Source: Acinetobacter piscicola (lineage in GTDB: Bacteria; Pseudomonadota; Gammaproteobacteria; Pseudomonadales; Moraxellaceae). Taken from it: 64,000 nucleotides of DNA. Below the pieces are notes generated by a model. That model ran no database searches, was not told where the DNA came from, and saw only the letters and a program-made list of their open reading frames with translations. Position numbers and translations under genes: made by a program. Location: contig NZ_CP048659.1 of assembly GCF_015218165.1 (NCBI RefSeq), positions 682,001 through 746,000 of the forward strand. Direction: 5' to 3'. Below, one piece after another: positions 47,396 through 56,446 of the stretch (positions are counted from its first letter, which is position 1; the number at the start of each line of letters is the position of its first letter).

Positions 47396-49198
47396 TTAAA
47401 ATGCAAAGTGTTCAGCATCTAAAGTCATTAAAGGCTCTAGACCGCCTGCAATTACGTCTACGTGTGAGCGTACACGTGGCAAGATTTTCTTGAAGTAGAA
47501 GCGTGCAGTGGTTACTTTGGCATTGTAGAAATCTGCATCGGTTGTACCTGCTGCTAAAGTTTCTTGTGCAACAAGTGCCATACGAGCCCATAAGAATGCA
47601 AGTGTTACATAACCAGAGAAGTATAGGTAATCAACTGCTGCAGCGCCCACTTCGTCTGGATTTTGCATTGCTTTCATACCGATTTGCATGGTTAGATCAC
47701 CCCACTCTTTATTAAGCGCAGCAAGTGGTTCTAAGAATTCTTTTAATTCAGCATTGTCTTTGTTTGCTTCGATAAATTTATGGATGATCTTAGTGAAGTC
47801 TTTCAACATTGCACCTTGAGTCCCTAAAACTTTACGACCTAGCAAGTCAAGTGCTTGAATTTCAGTTGTACCTTCGTATAAGCAAGAGATACGTGTATCA
47901 CGTACGATTTGCTCCATACCATGTTCAGAAATAAAGCCATGACCACCAAAGACTTGAACACCGTGTTTTGCAGATTCTGAACCAGTTTCAGTTAAGAATG
48001 CTTTCGCAATTGGTGTTAATAAAGACAAAATATTGTCAGCAAATTTACGATCTTCTTCTGTCGCACCTTGTTCGACAATGTCGGCATATTGAGACAAGAA
48101 GTAAACAAGCGCACGACCACCTTCAGCAAAAGCTTTCTGCGTCATTAACATGTTACGTACAGCAGGGTGCACGATGATTGGATCTGCTTCTTTTTCAGGT
48201 GCTTTAGGGCCAGAAAGTGAACGCATCGCTAAACGTTCTTTCGCATAAGCAAGCGCGCCTTGGAAAGAAGACTCAGAAGCGGTTAAACCTTGAACAGCCG
48301 TACCAATACGTGCAGTGTTCATGAAAGTAAACATGCAGTTTAGACCGCGATTTTCAGGGCCGATCAAGAAACCTTTTGCGTTATCAAAGTTGATGACGCA
48401 CGTAGCATTACCATGGATCCCCATTTTGTGTTCAATCGAACCACAACGCACCGCATTACGCTCACCTAGAGAGCCATCTGCATTGACATTGAATTTTGGT
48501 ACGATGAATAGAGAAATACCTTTGGTGCCTTTCGGTGCACCTGGTAAACGTGCCAATACGATATGGATGATGTTCTCAGCCATGTCATGTTCGCCTGCTG
48601 AGATAAAGATTTTCTCACCAGAGATTGCATAGCTACCATCTGCTTGTGGTTCAGCTTTAGAACGGATAATCCCCAAGTCAGAACCTGCATGAGATTCTGT
48701 TAAACACATGGTACCCGTCCATTCACCTGACACAAGTTTTGGTAAATAGGTATCTTTTTGTTCAGCAGAACCGTGATGTTCAATGGTACGTACTGCACCA
48801 TGAGACAAACCAGGATACATACCCCATGCCCAGTTTGCAGAACCTACCATTTCAGAAATAACGGTACCTAATGAACCAGGTAAACCTTGACCGCCATGTG
48901 CTTCTGGTACAGAAAGCGATGGGAAACCAAGTTCAATATATTTTTGATATGCTTCTTTGAAGCCAGTTGGTGTAGTTACTACACCGTCATTCCATGTACA
49001 GCCTTCACGGTCGCCCACTTGATTGAGTGGAGAAAGTTCATTTTCACAAAAGTCAGCCGCAGCTTCTAAATATTGGTCAACCAACTCACGGCTTACGGTG
49101 TCAGAAAATGCAGGGAGTTTAGCGTAGTGTTCTTCGACATTTAATAATTCATGTAAAACGAATTGCATATCACGTAAGGGTGCTTTGTATTGTGGCAT
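47396..49198 (-). CDS. acyl-CoA dehydrogenase, ~600-residue type (paralogue)
   Basis: 600 residues with the same architecture as the downstream gene: PQYKAPLRDMQFVLHELLNV at the start, CLTESHAGSDLGIIRSKA near residue 168, GEKIFISAGEHDM, HKMGIHGNATCVINFDNAKG, and RDTRISCLYEGTTEIQALDLLGRK near 436 with the catalytic-base Glu. Clearly an active-type beta-oxidation dehydrogenase. The pair probably arose by duplication and may differ in chain-length preference. About 490 bases of non-coding DNA lie upstream. Confidence 0.93.
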   Translation of the reverse strand: MPQYKAPLRDMQFVLHELLNVEEHYAKLPAFSDTVSRELVDQYLEAAADFCENELSPLNQVGDREGCTWNDGVVTTPTGFKEAYQKYIELGFPSLSVPEAHGGQGLPGSLGTVISEMVGSANWAWGMYPGLSHGAVRTIEHHGSAEQKDTYLPKLVSGEWTGTMCLTESHAGSDLGIIRSKAEPQADGSYAISGEKIFISAGEHDMAENIIHIVLARLPGAPKGTKGISLFIVPKFNVNADGSLGERNAVRCGSIEHKMGIHGNATCVINFDNAKGFLIGPENRGLNCMFTFMNTARIGTAVQGLTASESSFQGALAYAKERLAMRSLSGPKAPEKEADPIIVHPAVRNMLMTQKAFAEGGRALVYFLSQYADIVEQGATEEDRKFADNILSLLTPIAKAFLTETGSESAKHGVQVFGGHGFISEHGMEQIVRDTRISCLYEGTTEIQALDLLGRKVLGTQGAMLKDFTKIIHKFIEANKDNAELKEFLEPLAALNKEWGDLTMQIGMKAMQNPDEVGAAAVDYLYFSGYVTLAFLWARMALVAQETLAAGTTDADFYNAKVTTARFYFKKILPRVRSHVDVIAGGLEPLMTLDAEHFAF

Positions 49199-49593
49199 AT
49201 CGGTTTCCTCAATACTGGTTAAACCAGATTTATAATCCTAATAAATACGATGCATGTCTTCATCGACACATAGTTGTTATGTACATCGTGCAACAACTTA
49301 TAATAACGTACAAGTATTTCTGTGTGATTTCTCTGTGACTGTAAAGTCAAAGAAAAATAGTATCAATCTTGTAAGTCCCTTGAGTGTAAACAGTTTTATA
49401 AAGAAATTATGTTCACAAATAGTCAAAATCGTAAAAAGATATTTCCAAACATGCGTTTGTCAGAATGACGAATTCAAAAAAATTAGTCAGTACATAATTG
49501 CTTTACTTTTATCTCAAAAAACATAAAAAGTGTGGCATTTTTGGCTGATCACTACGCTTTCATTGAAGGTCAGTCATTTTTCTATTTTAGTTT
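49199..49593. other. intergenic region upstream of the acyl-CoA dehydrogenase
   Basis: About 390 bases. A 90-codon plus-strand ORF (49254-49526) has a Ser/Cys/Phe-rich composition and no ribosome-binding site, so it is not called. The region should hold the dehydrogenase promoter; no recognised operator was found. Confidence 0.5.
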
Positions 49594-49619
49594 AAAAAAA
49601 TCGCCCCGAAAGGCGATTT
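49594..49619 (-). terminator. terminator of the duplicated-lipoprotein gene
   Basis: AAATCGCC (49598-49605) and GGCGATTT (49612-49619) form an 8-bp stem; the minus strand continues into a T-run. Confidence 0.82.
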
Positions 49620-49685
49620 AATCTCACAGATTTTGAAGTTTTATGATGCTTTTATATCTGTTATCGGGGGAATAGATTGCATCGG

Positions 49686-50273
49686 TTACACAGATTTTTG
49701 TGCTTGGAACTTAACTACACATGTTCCAGTAATAGTTTTTTCGCCTAATTTGACTTGAATAGGTTGGCCATTATTTTGTCCTGCACAAGCTTTTTGAACT
49801 TGTTCATGAAAAGCTTGACGTTCAGTACGCTTTTGCTCACGTTGCTGTTGCAATTGTGCACGTTGTTCTTCGGTCATTTGTTGCATATGATGTTGACCAC
49901 GATGATGATCACGCATCATACGACCTTGAGCTTGACGAAATTCGCTTCGCATCTCACGTAATGCTTTACGATCTGCTTTAAACACCATATTACATGTGCC
50001 ATCTACAGTTTTGTCACCTGCTTTTACTTGGGTCGTTTGACCTACTGTTTTACCATCACAGGCTTTTTGAACTTGTTCATGAAAAGCTTGACGTTCAGCG
50101 CGCATTTGTTTGAAGTGGGCACGTTGTTCAGGACTCATCTGACGGTCATGATGATGTCCCATCATATGCCCAGCATATTCAGGCTTTGAACTAGACGTCG
50201 ATTGACAGGCAGTTAATGCCCCCATACTCAGAATACTAGCAGCAACAAGTGCGATTTTAGTGTGAGCTTGCAT
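49686..50273 (-). CDS. lipoprotein with two tandem Spy-like repeats, divergent from baeSR
   Basis: 195-residue predicted lipoprotein: signal peptide with lipobox LTAC, then a His/Met-rich region (HMMGHHHDRQ). The mature protein contains the same module twice: MSPEQRAHFKQMR, ERQAFHEQVQKACDG, QVKAGDKTVDGTC, and later MTEEQRAQLQQQR, ERQAFHEQVQKACAG, QVKLGEKTITGTC. The (M)xxEQRA part resembles the helical ends of Spy/CpxP-type chaperones, while the Cys pair and TVDGTC tail look like a separate small domain. It is divergent from baeS with a 124-base intergenic region. Spy is a BaeR target in E. coli, so regulation by BaeSR is an attractive but unproven idea. Confidence 0.78.
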   Translation of the reverse strand: MQAHTKIALVAASILSMGALTACQSTSSSKPEYAGHMMGHHHDRQMSPEQRAHFKQMRAERQAFHEQVQKACDGKTVGQTTQVKAGDKTVDGTCNMVFKADRKALREMRSEFRQAQGRMMRDHHRGQHHMQQMTEEQRAQLQQQREQKRTERQAFHEQVQKACAGQNNGQPIQVKLGEKTITGTCVVKFQAQKSV

Positions 50274-50397
50274 TGTGTTTACTCCAATGATCTTATTAAT
50301 ATTTTAAATGCTTAAAGATTAAATAATAATGATGTAGAAACAATGGAGAGTATTTTCCAACATGGTTGGTTACAATGAATAATAAAGAAGAAAATGT

Positions 50398-52056
50398 GTG
50401 AGAGTTAATTTGAACATACGCCGAGTCCCCATCGCATTACGCTTATTTTTGACGGTTTTACTTACGACCTTAGTGATTACGACCGTCAGTTTGGGTGTGT
50501 TGCATTGGACAATGCAGAAAAATTTCGCGAAATATGTTGCAGATGTAGAGATGCAAAAACTCGATCATTTAATTGAAAATTTGGCGGGCGTATATGGTTT
50601 GTACCATGACTGGGGCAATGCTGTTCAGGCACAAATTTTACAAATTGAAGGGGAAGCTGCACCTGATGATTATGATAAATTATCACGCTGGTGGTTGCGA
50701 CGTCAGTATGATATTGCCTTGCAACAGCGTTATTTTAAAGAGCATACTTTAGTCAGTCAGATCAGCCAAGATTCGGGCATGAATCAAAGAAAACTTGATC
50801 CTGCTGAATTGCAAATGCTGCAAGAAAATTTACCTTCCGAATATCAACCTTTTGAAGGTTTAAAATTTCCCTTAAGTGCTAATCAAAACTTTTTTAAACC
50901 AGTTGAAAAAAATAATAAGAGTCAAACAGCGGTATCTTCTTTGAAGCAAGAAGGTAAAAAACGTTTTATTTCAATGCCTGACCGTTTAGGTTTGAGTTCT
51001 CGTTTATCTTTATATGATGCGAAACATCAATTCATTATTGGTGAGCCATCAGAAGATCAAGTCTCATTTCGTCCGATTATTGTCAAAGATCAAGTCGTGG
51101 GTTATTTGGGCTTAAAACCTGTTTTAGATCAGGATGATGCTTTAAGTATTAATTTTTTTAGTAATCAAAAGCGCTTTTTACTGCTCATTTATATTTTATC
51201 TGTGATTGCAAGTTTAGTTGCAGCATTATTATTAGCAACTTATTTTAAAAAGCCGATTCAACGCTTATTACATGCAACACGTGAGTTAACCCAAGGGAAT
51301 TATCAACATCAAGTTGTCGTTAAGCGAAATGATGAGTTGGGTGATTTATCTAAAGAAATTAATCAGTTGGCAGTTATTTTGGATCAGCATGAACATTCAC
51401 GTCGTCAATGGGTCGCAGATACATCACATGAACTGAAAACACCTTTAGCGGTGTTACAGGCGCAAATCGAAGCCATGCAAGATGGGATTAGAAAACCAAC
51501 ACCAGAACATTTTGATTCGATGTTGCGTCAAGTTACCAGTTTGAAGAAATTGACCCAAGATTTGGCAGATTTAGCGCAAGCTGAAGCACAGCAACTGACA
51601 TGCTATTTTGCTGACGTAGATCCGTGGGATGTGGTTTTGCAAGAAGTTGAAAACTTTAGACCGAAATTTGAACAAGCCAATTTATCAATTCAAGTTAGTG
51701 GTGAAGGTACAAAATTACAATTAGATATAGATCGTTTTAAACAAATTATGGTGAACTTGTTGGGGAATAGTATTCGCTATACTGAAGCAGGTGGTGAAGT
51801 ACAGATTCATACCGTACAAGATACACAAAGTTGGACGATCTATGTTGATGATAGTCCATTGGGTTTAAGTGATGAGCAATTGGCAAAACTTGGTGAGCGT
51901 TTTTATCGAGTGGATGATTCTCGGACACGTAGTACAGGTGGTACAGGTCTAGGTTTGGCATTATCAGGTAAAATTGCCCAAGCCTTAGGTGGTAAGTTGA
52001 GTTTTGAGCATTCTCCATTGGGTGGTTTGCGTTGTAAATTAACTTTCCCAAAATAA
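50398..52056 (+). CDS. baeS: sensor histidine kinase BaeS
   Basis: Inner-membrane kinase of 552 residues that responds to envelope stress and, in Acinetobacter, influences efflux genes. Membrane helix 1 is near residues 12-36, followed by a long periplasmic sensor region, helix 2 (about 260-282), a HAMP domain (KPIQRLLHATRELTQGNY), the HisKA domain with His344 in DTSHELKTPLAVL, and HATPase boxes NLLGNSIRY (about 458) and GTGLGLALSGKI (about 520). The start is GTG without an in-frame ATG nearby; an AAGAAG sequence lies upstream. The response regulator follows 28 bases later. Confidence 0.92.
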   Translation: MRVNLNIRRVPIALRLFLTVLLTTLVITTVSLGVLHWTMQKNFAKYVADVEMQKLDHLIENLAGVYGLYHDWGNAVQAQILQIEGEAAPDDYDKLSRWWLRRQYDIALQQRYFKEHTLVSQISQDSGMNQRKLDPAELQMLQENLPSEYQPFEGLKFPLSANQNFFKPVEKNNKSQTAVSSLKQEGKKRFISMPDRLGLSSRLSLYDAKHQFIIGEPSEDQVSFRPIIVKDQVVGYLGLKPVLDQDDALSINFFSNQKRFLLLIYILSVIASLVAALLLATYFKKPIQRLLHATRELTQGNYQHQVVVKRNDELGDLSKEINQLAVILDQHEHSRRQWVADTSHELKTPLAVLQAQIEAMQDGIRKPTPEHFDSMLRQVTSLKKLTQDLADLAQAEAQQLTCYFADVDPWDVVLQEVENFRPKFEQANLSIQVSGEGTKLQLDIDRFKQIMVNLLGNSIRYTEAGGEVQIHTVQDTQSWTIYVDDSPLGLSDEQLAKLGERFYRVDDSRTRSTGGTGLGLALSGKIAQALGGKLSFEHSPLGGLRCKLTFPK

Positions 52057-52084
52057 ACAAAGTGTTAAAAGAGGAAAATACAAC

Positions 52085-52771
52085 ATGAAGCATATTATGC
52101 TTGTCGAAGATGAAGTGGAACTTGCGCAATTGGTGCGAGATTATCTAGAAGCAGCAGGCTTAGAAGTCAGTATGTTTCATGATGGACAAGAAGCTTACGA
52201 TAGCTTCTTGCAACGTAAACCGAGTTTAATGATTTTAGACTTGATGGTGCCGCGTATGGATGGCTTAACCATTTGCCGTAAAGTGCGTGAACAGTCTGAT
52301 TTACCTATTATTATGGTCACTGCACGTACAGAAGAAATTGACCGTGTTTTGGGCTTAAATATGGGCGCGGATGATTATGTCTGTAAACCGTTTAGCCCTA
52401 AAGAATTGGTGGCACGTGTCCAAGCTGTGTTACGCCGTTTAGAACGTAAAGCAGAGCCTGAGGAAAATAATTTATTCCGCATGGATAAAGCACAACAACG
52501 CATTTGGTATCAACAAAAATCGTTGAATTTAACACCAACTGAGTTCCGCTTATTGGAGTTATTCTTAGAGCATGTGGGACAAGTGTATTCACGTGCACAG
52601 CTTTTAGACCATATTAATCCAGACAGTTTTGATGTTGCTGATCGTGTTATTGATAGCCATATCAAGAACTTACGTCGTAAAATTTCAGAGGCAGCGGAAA
52701 CAGGTAATCGTCATGAATGGGTACAAGCGGTTTATGGTGTAGGCTACCGTTTTGAATATCCAGAAGATTAA
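52085..52771 (+). CDS. baeR: OmpR-family response regulator BaeR
   Basis: 228-residue response regulator. The receiver domain has the acidic pair in VEDE (residues 8-11), phospho-acceptor Asp52 in MILDLMVPRMDG, a conserved Thr in MVTART and Lys in CKPFSP. The C-terminal winged-helix DNA-binding domain includes LTPTEFRLLELFLEH and SHIKNLRRKISE, ending GVGYRFE. It pairs with the preceding kinase gene. In Acinetobacter BaeR activates multidrug-efflux genes, so the system bears on drug tolerance; the direct targets cannot be read here. Confidence 0.93.
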   Translation: MKHIMLVEDEVELAQLVRDYLEAAGLEVSMFHDGQEAYDSFLQRKPSLMILDLMVPRMDGLTICRKVREQSDLPIIMVTARTEEIDRVLGLNMGADDYVCKPFSPKELVARVQAVLRRLERKAEPEENNLFRMDKAQQRIWYQQKSLNLTPTEFRLLELFLEHVGQVYSRAQLLDHINPDSFDVADRVIDSHIKNLRRKISEAAETGNRHEWVQAVYGVGYRFEYPED

Positions 52772-52792
52772 AAAAGTTACAATCTGAAACAT

Positions 52793-52826
52793 TATCTGTG
52801 GATAAACACAGGTTTATCCACAGATA
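52793..52826. repeat. 15-bp perfect inverted repeat carrying two inverted DnaA boxes
   Basis: TATCTGTGGATAAAC (52793-52807) and GTTTATCCACAGATA (52812-52826) pair perfectly around a 4-base ACAG loop. Each arm contains an exact DnaA box: TGTGGATAA (52798-52806) and TTATCCACA (52813-52821). It begins 21 bases after the baeR stop. No T-run follows, so a simple intrinsic terminator is not well supported. Confidence 0.75.
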
Positions 52827-53003
52827 TTGGGTATAAGTGTTGATAACAGCAATTAAAAAACAGACAATCAATTTCATATTTATATGATGAAAACGACGTT
52901 GAATCATGTATTTTATAAAAATGATACTTCACTCTTTGAACTCGTTTTGATCTTGATCTTTTGTGAACGTAACACAATCGAATAACATCTATAGAAAAAT
53001 GAC

Positions 53004-53309
53004 ATGTCTAACACCTCTGATTATTACCATCTTCGTCGATTTTTTGCAGTGCTGTTTTTTCTTTCTGCTTTTGGCTGTCTAATCGCATTTTTGAGTACAG
53101 GTTTGCAGCATTATATTTTGCTTGTTGTTATGGTTATTTTGTTTATTTTGACTTATTTTATTGCACCATATTCACAAGGAAGACGAAGCTGGAAGTCGGA
53201 TGTAGCACAAGAAGTTCTGCTTGATCAGTGGTTTATTGAAGGTTTTTTTCATATTTTTGTTTTTTTAATGCGTACTGTGATTTCTTTCATTCGACATCTT
53301 GTAAATTAA
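53004..53309 (+). CDS. small membrane protein (about 101 aa)
   Basis: 101 residues with two close hydrophobic helices (about residues 12-32 and 36-56) and a third segment near residues 80-100. The mid-protein SQGRRSWKSDVAQEVLL is polar. The ATG follows the short intergenic segment after the DnaA-box repeat. I do not recognise a family; similar short two- or three-helix proteins are common and poorly studied. It converges with the YjbR-type gene. Confidence 0.65.
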   Translation: MSNTSDYYHLRRFFAVLFFLSAFGCLIAFLSTGLQHYILLVVMVILFILTYFIAPYSQGRRSWKSDVAQEVLLDQWFIEGFFHIFVFLMRTVISFIRHLVN

Positions 53310-53316
53310 ACAATTA

Positions 53317-53694
53317 TTAAATGGCTGAATGTATCGCGAGTACTTGTTTTTGTTTTTTAGTCAATTGCTCTGTCACCAATTGATACGAGGTCTCGACTAA
53401 ATCTTCAATCAACTGTGCATCAATTTTTTCACCGGCATAGATTGAAATCCAGTGTTGTTTATTCATGTGATAGCCTGTATGAATAGAGGGATATAAATCC
53501 CGTAAAATTTCAGATTGTTCAGGCGTACATTTGAGATTAATAATTTTCTGAGTTGCATGTTTAAAACTCATCATAAAAATTTTATTCATGACTTTAAAAA
53601 CACGAACATCTTCACCAAAAGGATAGCTGAGTTCAGCCAAGGGAAGCTGTGCTGCGATCTGTATCGCCAATGTCTGAATCTCATCTTCATGCAT
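53317..53694 (-). CDS. MmcQ/YjbR-family DNA-binding-like protein
   Basis: About 125 residues of the YjbR (CyaY-like fold) family. Start at the ATG giving MHEDEIQTLA, preceded by AGGA; a GTG at 53718 is unlikely. Diagnostic segments are SYPFGEDVRVFKVMNKIFMMSF at residues 21-42, INLKCTPEQSEILRDLYP and GYHMNKQHWISIY near residues 78-90. Family members are widespread, and their biochemical role is unclear. It is separated by 31 bases from the L,D-transpeptidase. Confidence 0.85.
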   Translation of the reverse strand: MHEDEIQTLAIQIAAQLPLAELSYPFGEDVRVFKVMNKIFMMSFKHATQKIINLKCTPEQSEILRDLYPSIHTGYHMNKQHWISIYAGEKIDAQLIEDLVETSYQLVTEQLTKKQKQVLAIHSAI

Positions 53695-53725
53695 GTTTTT
53701 ATTTCCTATATCAAGCACAGATTAT

Positions 53726-54322
53726 TTATGGATAAATCGTGATTATGGTTCCATCATCCACCAATTTCCAGATTTCATCCATGTCGACATTGCGAACAGC
53801 AACACAGCCCCATGTCCAATCTTTTTGTGGCAAATAGGTCATGAGTTTGGGGAGTTTATTGACTTGTGTAGTGGTTGCAGAACCATGAATCATAATATCA
53901 CCACCCGCAGAAACACCAAGTTTTTTGGCTTTGGCTTGGTCTTGTGCATTGGGATACGATACATGTAACGACTTATAAAATGCACTTTTCGGATTACGCC
54001 AATCTAAAATATATTGTCCTTCAGGGGTTTTACCATCGCCTTCTTGAACTTTATGTCCAATGGGATTAAAGCCCAAACGCATGGGATAGCTTTGAATGAT
54101 TTGATCACGATGCATGAGTTTAATTAGGCGTTTAGCTTTATACACTTTAACTTCGGTTATGGGGGTATTTTGGCGAATCTGTTGAATTTGTGCGGTAGAA
54201 AAATTTTCAACCTGTATCTCTTGTGATGCGGTCGGTAAATATTGATTATATTTTTGATAAGCAAAAGCCCCTGCAATTGCAAGAATAATCAAGGTGATCA
54301 AGAAAATAATGTTTTTATTCAT
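53726..54322 (-). CDS. L,D-transpeptidase (YkuD domain), membrane anchored
   Basis: 198 residues from ATG at 54322; the frame is open a further 38 codons, but the earlier start puts a hydrophilic tail before the membrane helix. An N-terminal helix (about residues 5-20) is followed by a YkuD catalytic domain: HKVQEGDGKTPEG near residue 90, GGDIMIHG with His146, and DWTWGCVAVRNVDMDE with nucleophile Cys173. Such enzymes make 3-3 cross-links in peptidoglycan or attach lipoproteins; in Acinetobacter they matter for cell-envelope stress and lipooligosaccharide loss. Which role applies cannot be told from sequence. Confidence 0.88.
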   Translation of the reverse strand: MNKNIIFLITLIILAIAGAFAYQKYNQYLPTASQEIQVENFSTAQIQQIRQNTPITEVKVYKAKRLIKLMHRDQIIQSYPMRLGFNPIGHKVQEGDGKTPEGQYILDWRNPKSAFYKSLHVSYPNAQDQAKAKKLGVSAGGDIMIHGSATTTQVNKLPKLMTYLPQKDWTWGCVAVRNVDMDEIWKLVDDGTIITIYP

Positions 54323-54412
54323 TGTTAAAATAACTTGTTTATTTAACCAATATTTTATAAAAAATGAGTTACTTATATCGTGGTGATATTGTTTAAATTT
54401 TCTCTTGAATGA

Positions 54413-54438
54413 CAATGGGTAGGACAAGCTACCCATTG
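54413..54438. repeat. 10-bp inverted repeat between selO and the L,D-transpeptidase
   Basis: CAATGGGTAG (54413-54422) and CTACCCATTG (54429-54438) pair perfectly around a 6-base loop. It lies 17 bases after the selO stop on the minus strand. There is no T-run in that direction, so termination is uncertain. Confidence 0.55.
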
Positions 54439-54454
54439 GTAATTTAACATTGAT

Positions 54455-55897
54455 TTATGAGGAACAACTCACCATGACTTCAGGCACATCACTAGGTAAA
54501 GGTGCTAAGTCTTCAGCTTTTTCCAGATTACTTTGTTTGCTGAATGGTTGACTGAGTAATTTAAACAGACGATTTACTTCTGAAAAATCATTACGTTCCG
54601 CCAATTCGATCGCTTTTTGTGCCATGTGATTTCGTAAAATATACACAGGATTGGCTTTAATCATTTCTGCATCGAGTTGCTCCGTGTCTTGGTTTGTTCG
54701 AATACTTTCATATTGTGCTAAGAAACTTTCAAACTGACGACGGTCTAAGCAGTCATCTTTAATGGCTTCATAGTGTTTGTTCTGTAACCGAATAAAACTG
54801 TCGGTATAGTCGAGTTGCTCTGTTTGTAGAATTCTTAAAAATGCCATGGCACAGTCAAAACTGTCTTTATGGAAGCTTGGTAGCCCCATTTTCTGACATA
54901 AACCATGGGTATAATGTTCTAAGAATGTTGGCTCAAAATGTTCCAAACAAGCGGCAAGGTCTTGTTTAAATTGCTCTTTGTTTTCAGGTGTTGCCAAAGG
55001 AATTAAATTGTTGAGCCAATTCCATAAATTCCAATGCGCAATACTCGGTTGGTTTTGGTAGGTATAACGACCATTGTAATCACTGTGATTGTTGATCCAA
55101 TTCGGGCGGAAACGCTCCATAAAACCATAAGGTCCAAAGTCTAAAGTTGAACCTGTAATGTTTAAATTATCGGTATTCATCACACCGTGGGCAAAACCCA
55201 CCAATTGCCATTTTGCAATCATGACGGCTGTATTTTGAATGACTTTGGTGGCAAAGGCCAGAATCGGTTGTTCAGCATCAAGACATTCAGGATAATGCCA
55301 TTCGATGCATTTTTCGGTAAATTCTTTGAGTAATTCAGGTTGATATTGATTGATCCATTCAAAATGTCCCAAACGAATATGACAGTCAGATGTACGAAGC
55401 ATCATTGCGCCAAGCTCTAACTTTTCACGTTGTACGCTTTGTTCAGAAGTTGTGAAACCGACGGAATTACTTGAGGGTATGCCTAGAGAATTCAGCGCAT
55501 GACCTGCTAAATATTCACGAATTACTGAACGCAGTACTGCACGACCATCACCCATGCGAGAGTAGGGCGTTGAGCCTGCACCTTTTAAATGCAAGTCGAT
55601 GGTTTGACCTTCTTTATTTAAAACTTGGGCAATCAATAAACCTCGTCCATCACCGAGTTGTCCTGCCCATTGTCCAAATTGATGTCCTGCATAGACCATT
55701 GCCAAAGGGTGAAATTCAGGAAAAGTTTTTTGTCCGCTACAAATTTCAACCCACTGCGCTTTTTCATCCGCAGACCATTGCAGATCATCCGCAAGTGCTT
55801 CATTGAAATGTCCTGCTTTTGCCCCTTTGAGTGGTGAGGGCATTTGCTCATGGTAGAGTTTTGGGTTGAGGGATGGGTAGCGTGGGTTGAATTTCAT
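54455..55897 (-). CDS. selO: protein adenylyltransferase SelO (YdiU)
   Basis: 480 residues of the SelO pseudokinase family, which transfers AMP to Ser/Thr/Tyr residues of redox-related proteins. Segments seen: FGQWAGQLGDGRG near residue 75, LHLKGAGSTPYSRMGDGRAVLRS near 103, GVMNTDNLNITGSTLDFGPYGFMERF near 238, and the C-terminal Cys-containing VMVSCSS, the redox-active end in which some eukaryotic homologues carry selenocysteine. This is full length. It is transcribed toward the L,D-transpeptidase with a 132-base gap, and is divergent from a small hypothetical. Confidence 0.93.
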   Translation of the reverse strand: MKFNPRYPSLNPKLYHEQMPSPLKGAKAGHFNEALADDLQWSADEKAQWVEICSGQKTFPEFHPLAMVYAGHQFGQWAGQLGDGRGLLIAQVLNKEGQTIDLHLKGAGSTPYSRMGDGRAVLRSVIREYLAGHALNSLGIPSSNSVGFTTSEQSVQREKLELGAMMLRTSDCHIRLGHFEWINQYQPELLKEFTEKCIEWHYPECLDAEQPILAFATKVIQNTAVMIAKWQLVGFAHGVMNTDNLNITGSTLDFGPYGFMERFRPNWINNHSDYNGRYTYQNQPSIAHWNLWNWLNNLIPLATPENKEQFKQDLAACLEHFEPTFLEHYTHGLCQKMGLPSFHKDSFDCAMAFLRILQTEQLDYTDSFIRLQNKHYEAIKDDCLDRRQFESFLAQYESIRTNQDTEQLDAEMIKANPVYILRNHMAQKAIELAERNDFSEVNRLFKLLSQPFSKQSNLEKAEDLAPLPSDVPEVMVSCSS

Positions 55898-55951
55898 AAC
55901 AGGTCATCACAATGGCTTTGTGAAAACTATAGCAAAGTTATAGGATAAGCT

Positions 55952-56347
55952 GTGCAAATTAAAAAGAATGACAACATGATTGAACAAGTAGAAGTAGAGC
56001 AGTTACCAATTTTTGCTAAAAATAGTGTGGCAGAGATAGGCTGTGTCAATGTTGCACTCGATGAAGTGTTGAAAGGAAAAGGCTACCATTCATTTTTTGA
56101 ACAAAGTGACGGCTTAGGTGAAGCAGAAATTTTTCTATTTAAGCTTGATCGAGATTATTATTTTATTCATGTTTATAAAAAATCAATCCAATTTTCTGAA
56201 ATTTACACGACAAGTTTAAAATCTTCACAACACTTATTTCAAAGTTTATTCGAAGCTTTAAACTTATCTTTCAGTGAGATGGAAGTTCATTATGAAAATT
56301 TCGAAATTCAATATATTTCAATTCAAAATCAACTTAATCTACGATAA
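55952..56347 (+). CDS. hypothetical protein (about 131 aa)
   Basis: 131 residues, soluble, with no recognised motif. The GTG start is preferred because AGGA lies 6 bases before it; an ATG at residue 9 (55976) is possible. The protein is acidic with aromatic-rich strands (IFLFKLDRDYYFIHVYKK) and looks like a small alpha/beta domain. It is divergent from selO by 54 bases. No function can be assigned. Confidence 0.6.
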   Translation: MQIKKNDNMIEQVEVEQLPIFAKNSVAEIGCVNVALDEVLKGKGYHSFFEQSDGLGEAEIFLFKLDRDYYFIHVYKKSIQFSEIYTTSLKSSQHLFQSLFEALNLSFSEMEVHYENFEIQYISIQNQLNLR

Positions 56348-56399
56348 AAAATATTGTATCAGTTATCTTTATCAAACGAAGAAAGGGCTTTAAAAAGCC

Positions 56400-56430
56400 A
56401 AAAGAAAAGCCCCATTTTGGAGCTTTTCAG
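56400..56430 (-). terminator. terminator of the desaturase gene
   Basis: GAAAAGC and GCTTTTC pair, extended by CC/GG, with a T-rich tail on the minus strand. A second small hairpin GGGCTTT/AAAGCC (about 56385-56400) adds to it. Confidence 0.65.
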
Positions 56431-56446
56431 TCAATTCAGATTGAGA

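Noticed and set aside
49254..49526. 90-codon plus-strand ORF upstream of the acyl-CoA dehydrogenase
   Set aside because: Unlikely residue composition and no Shine-Dalgarno; overlaps the expected promoter of the neighbouring gene.
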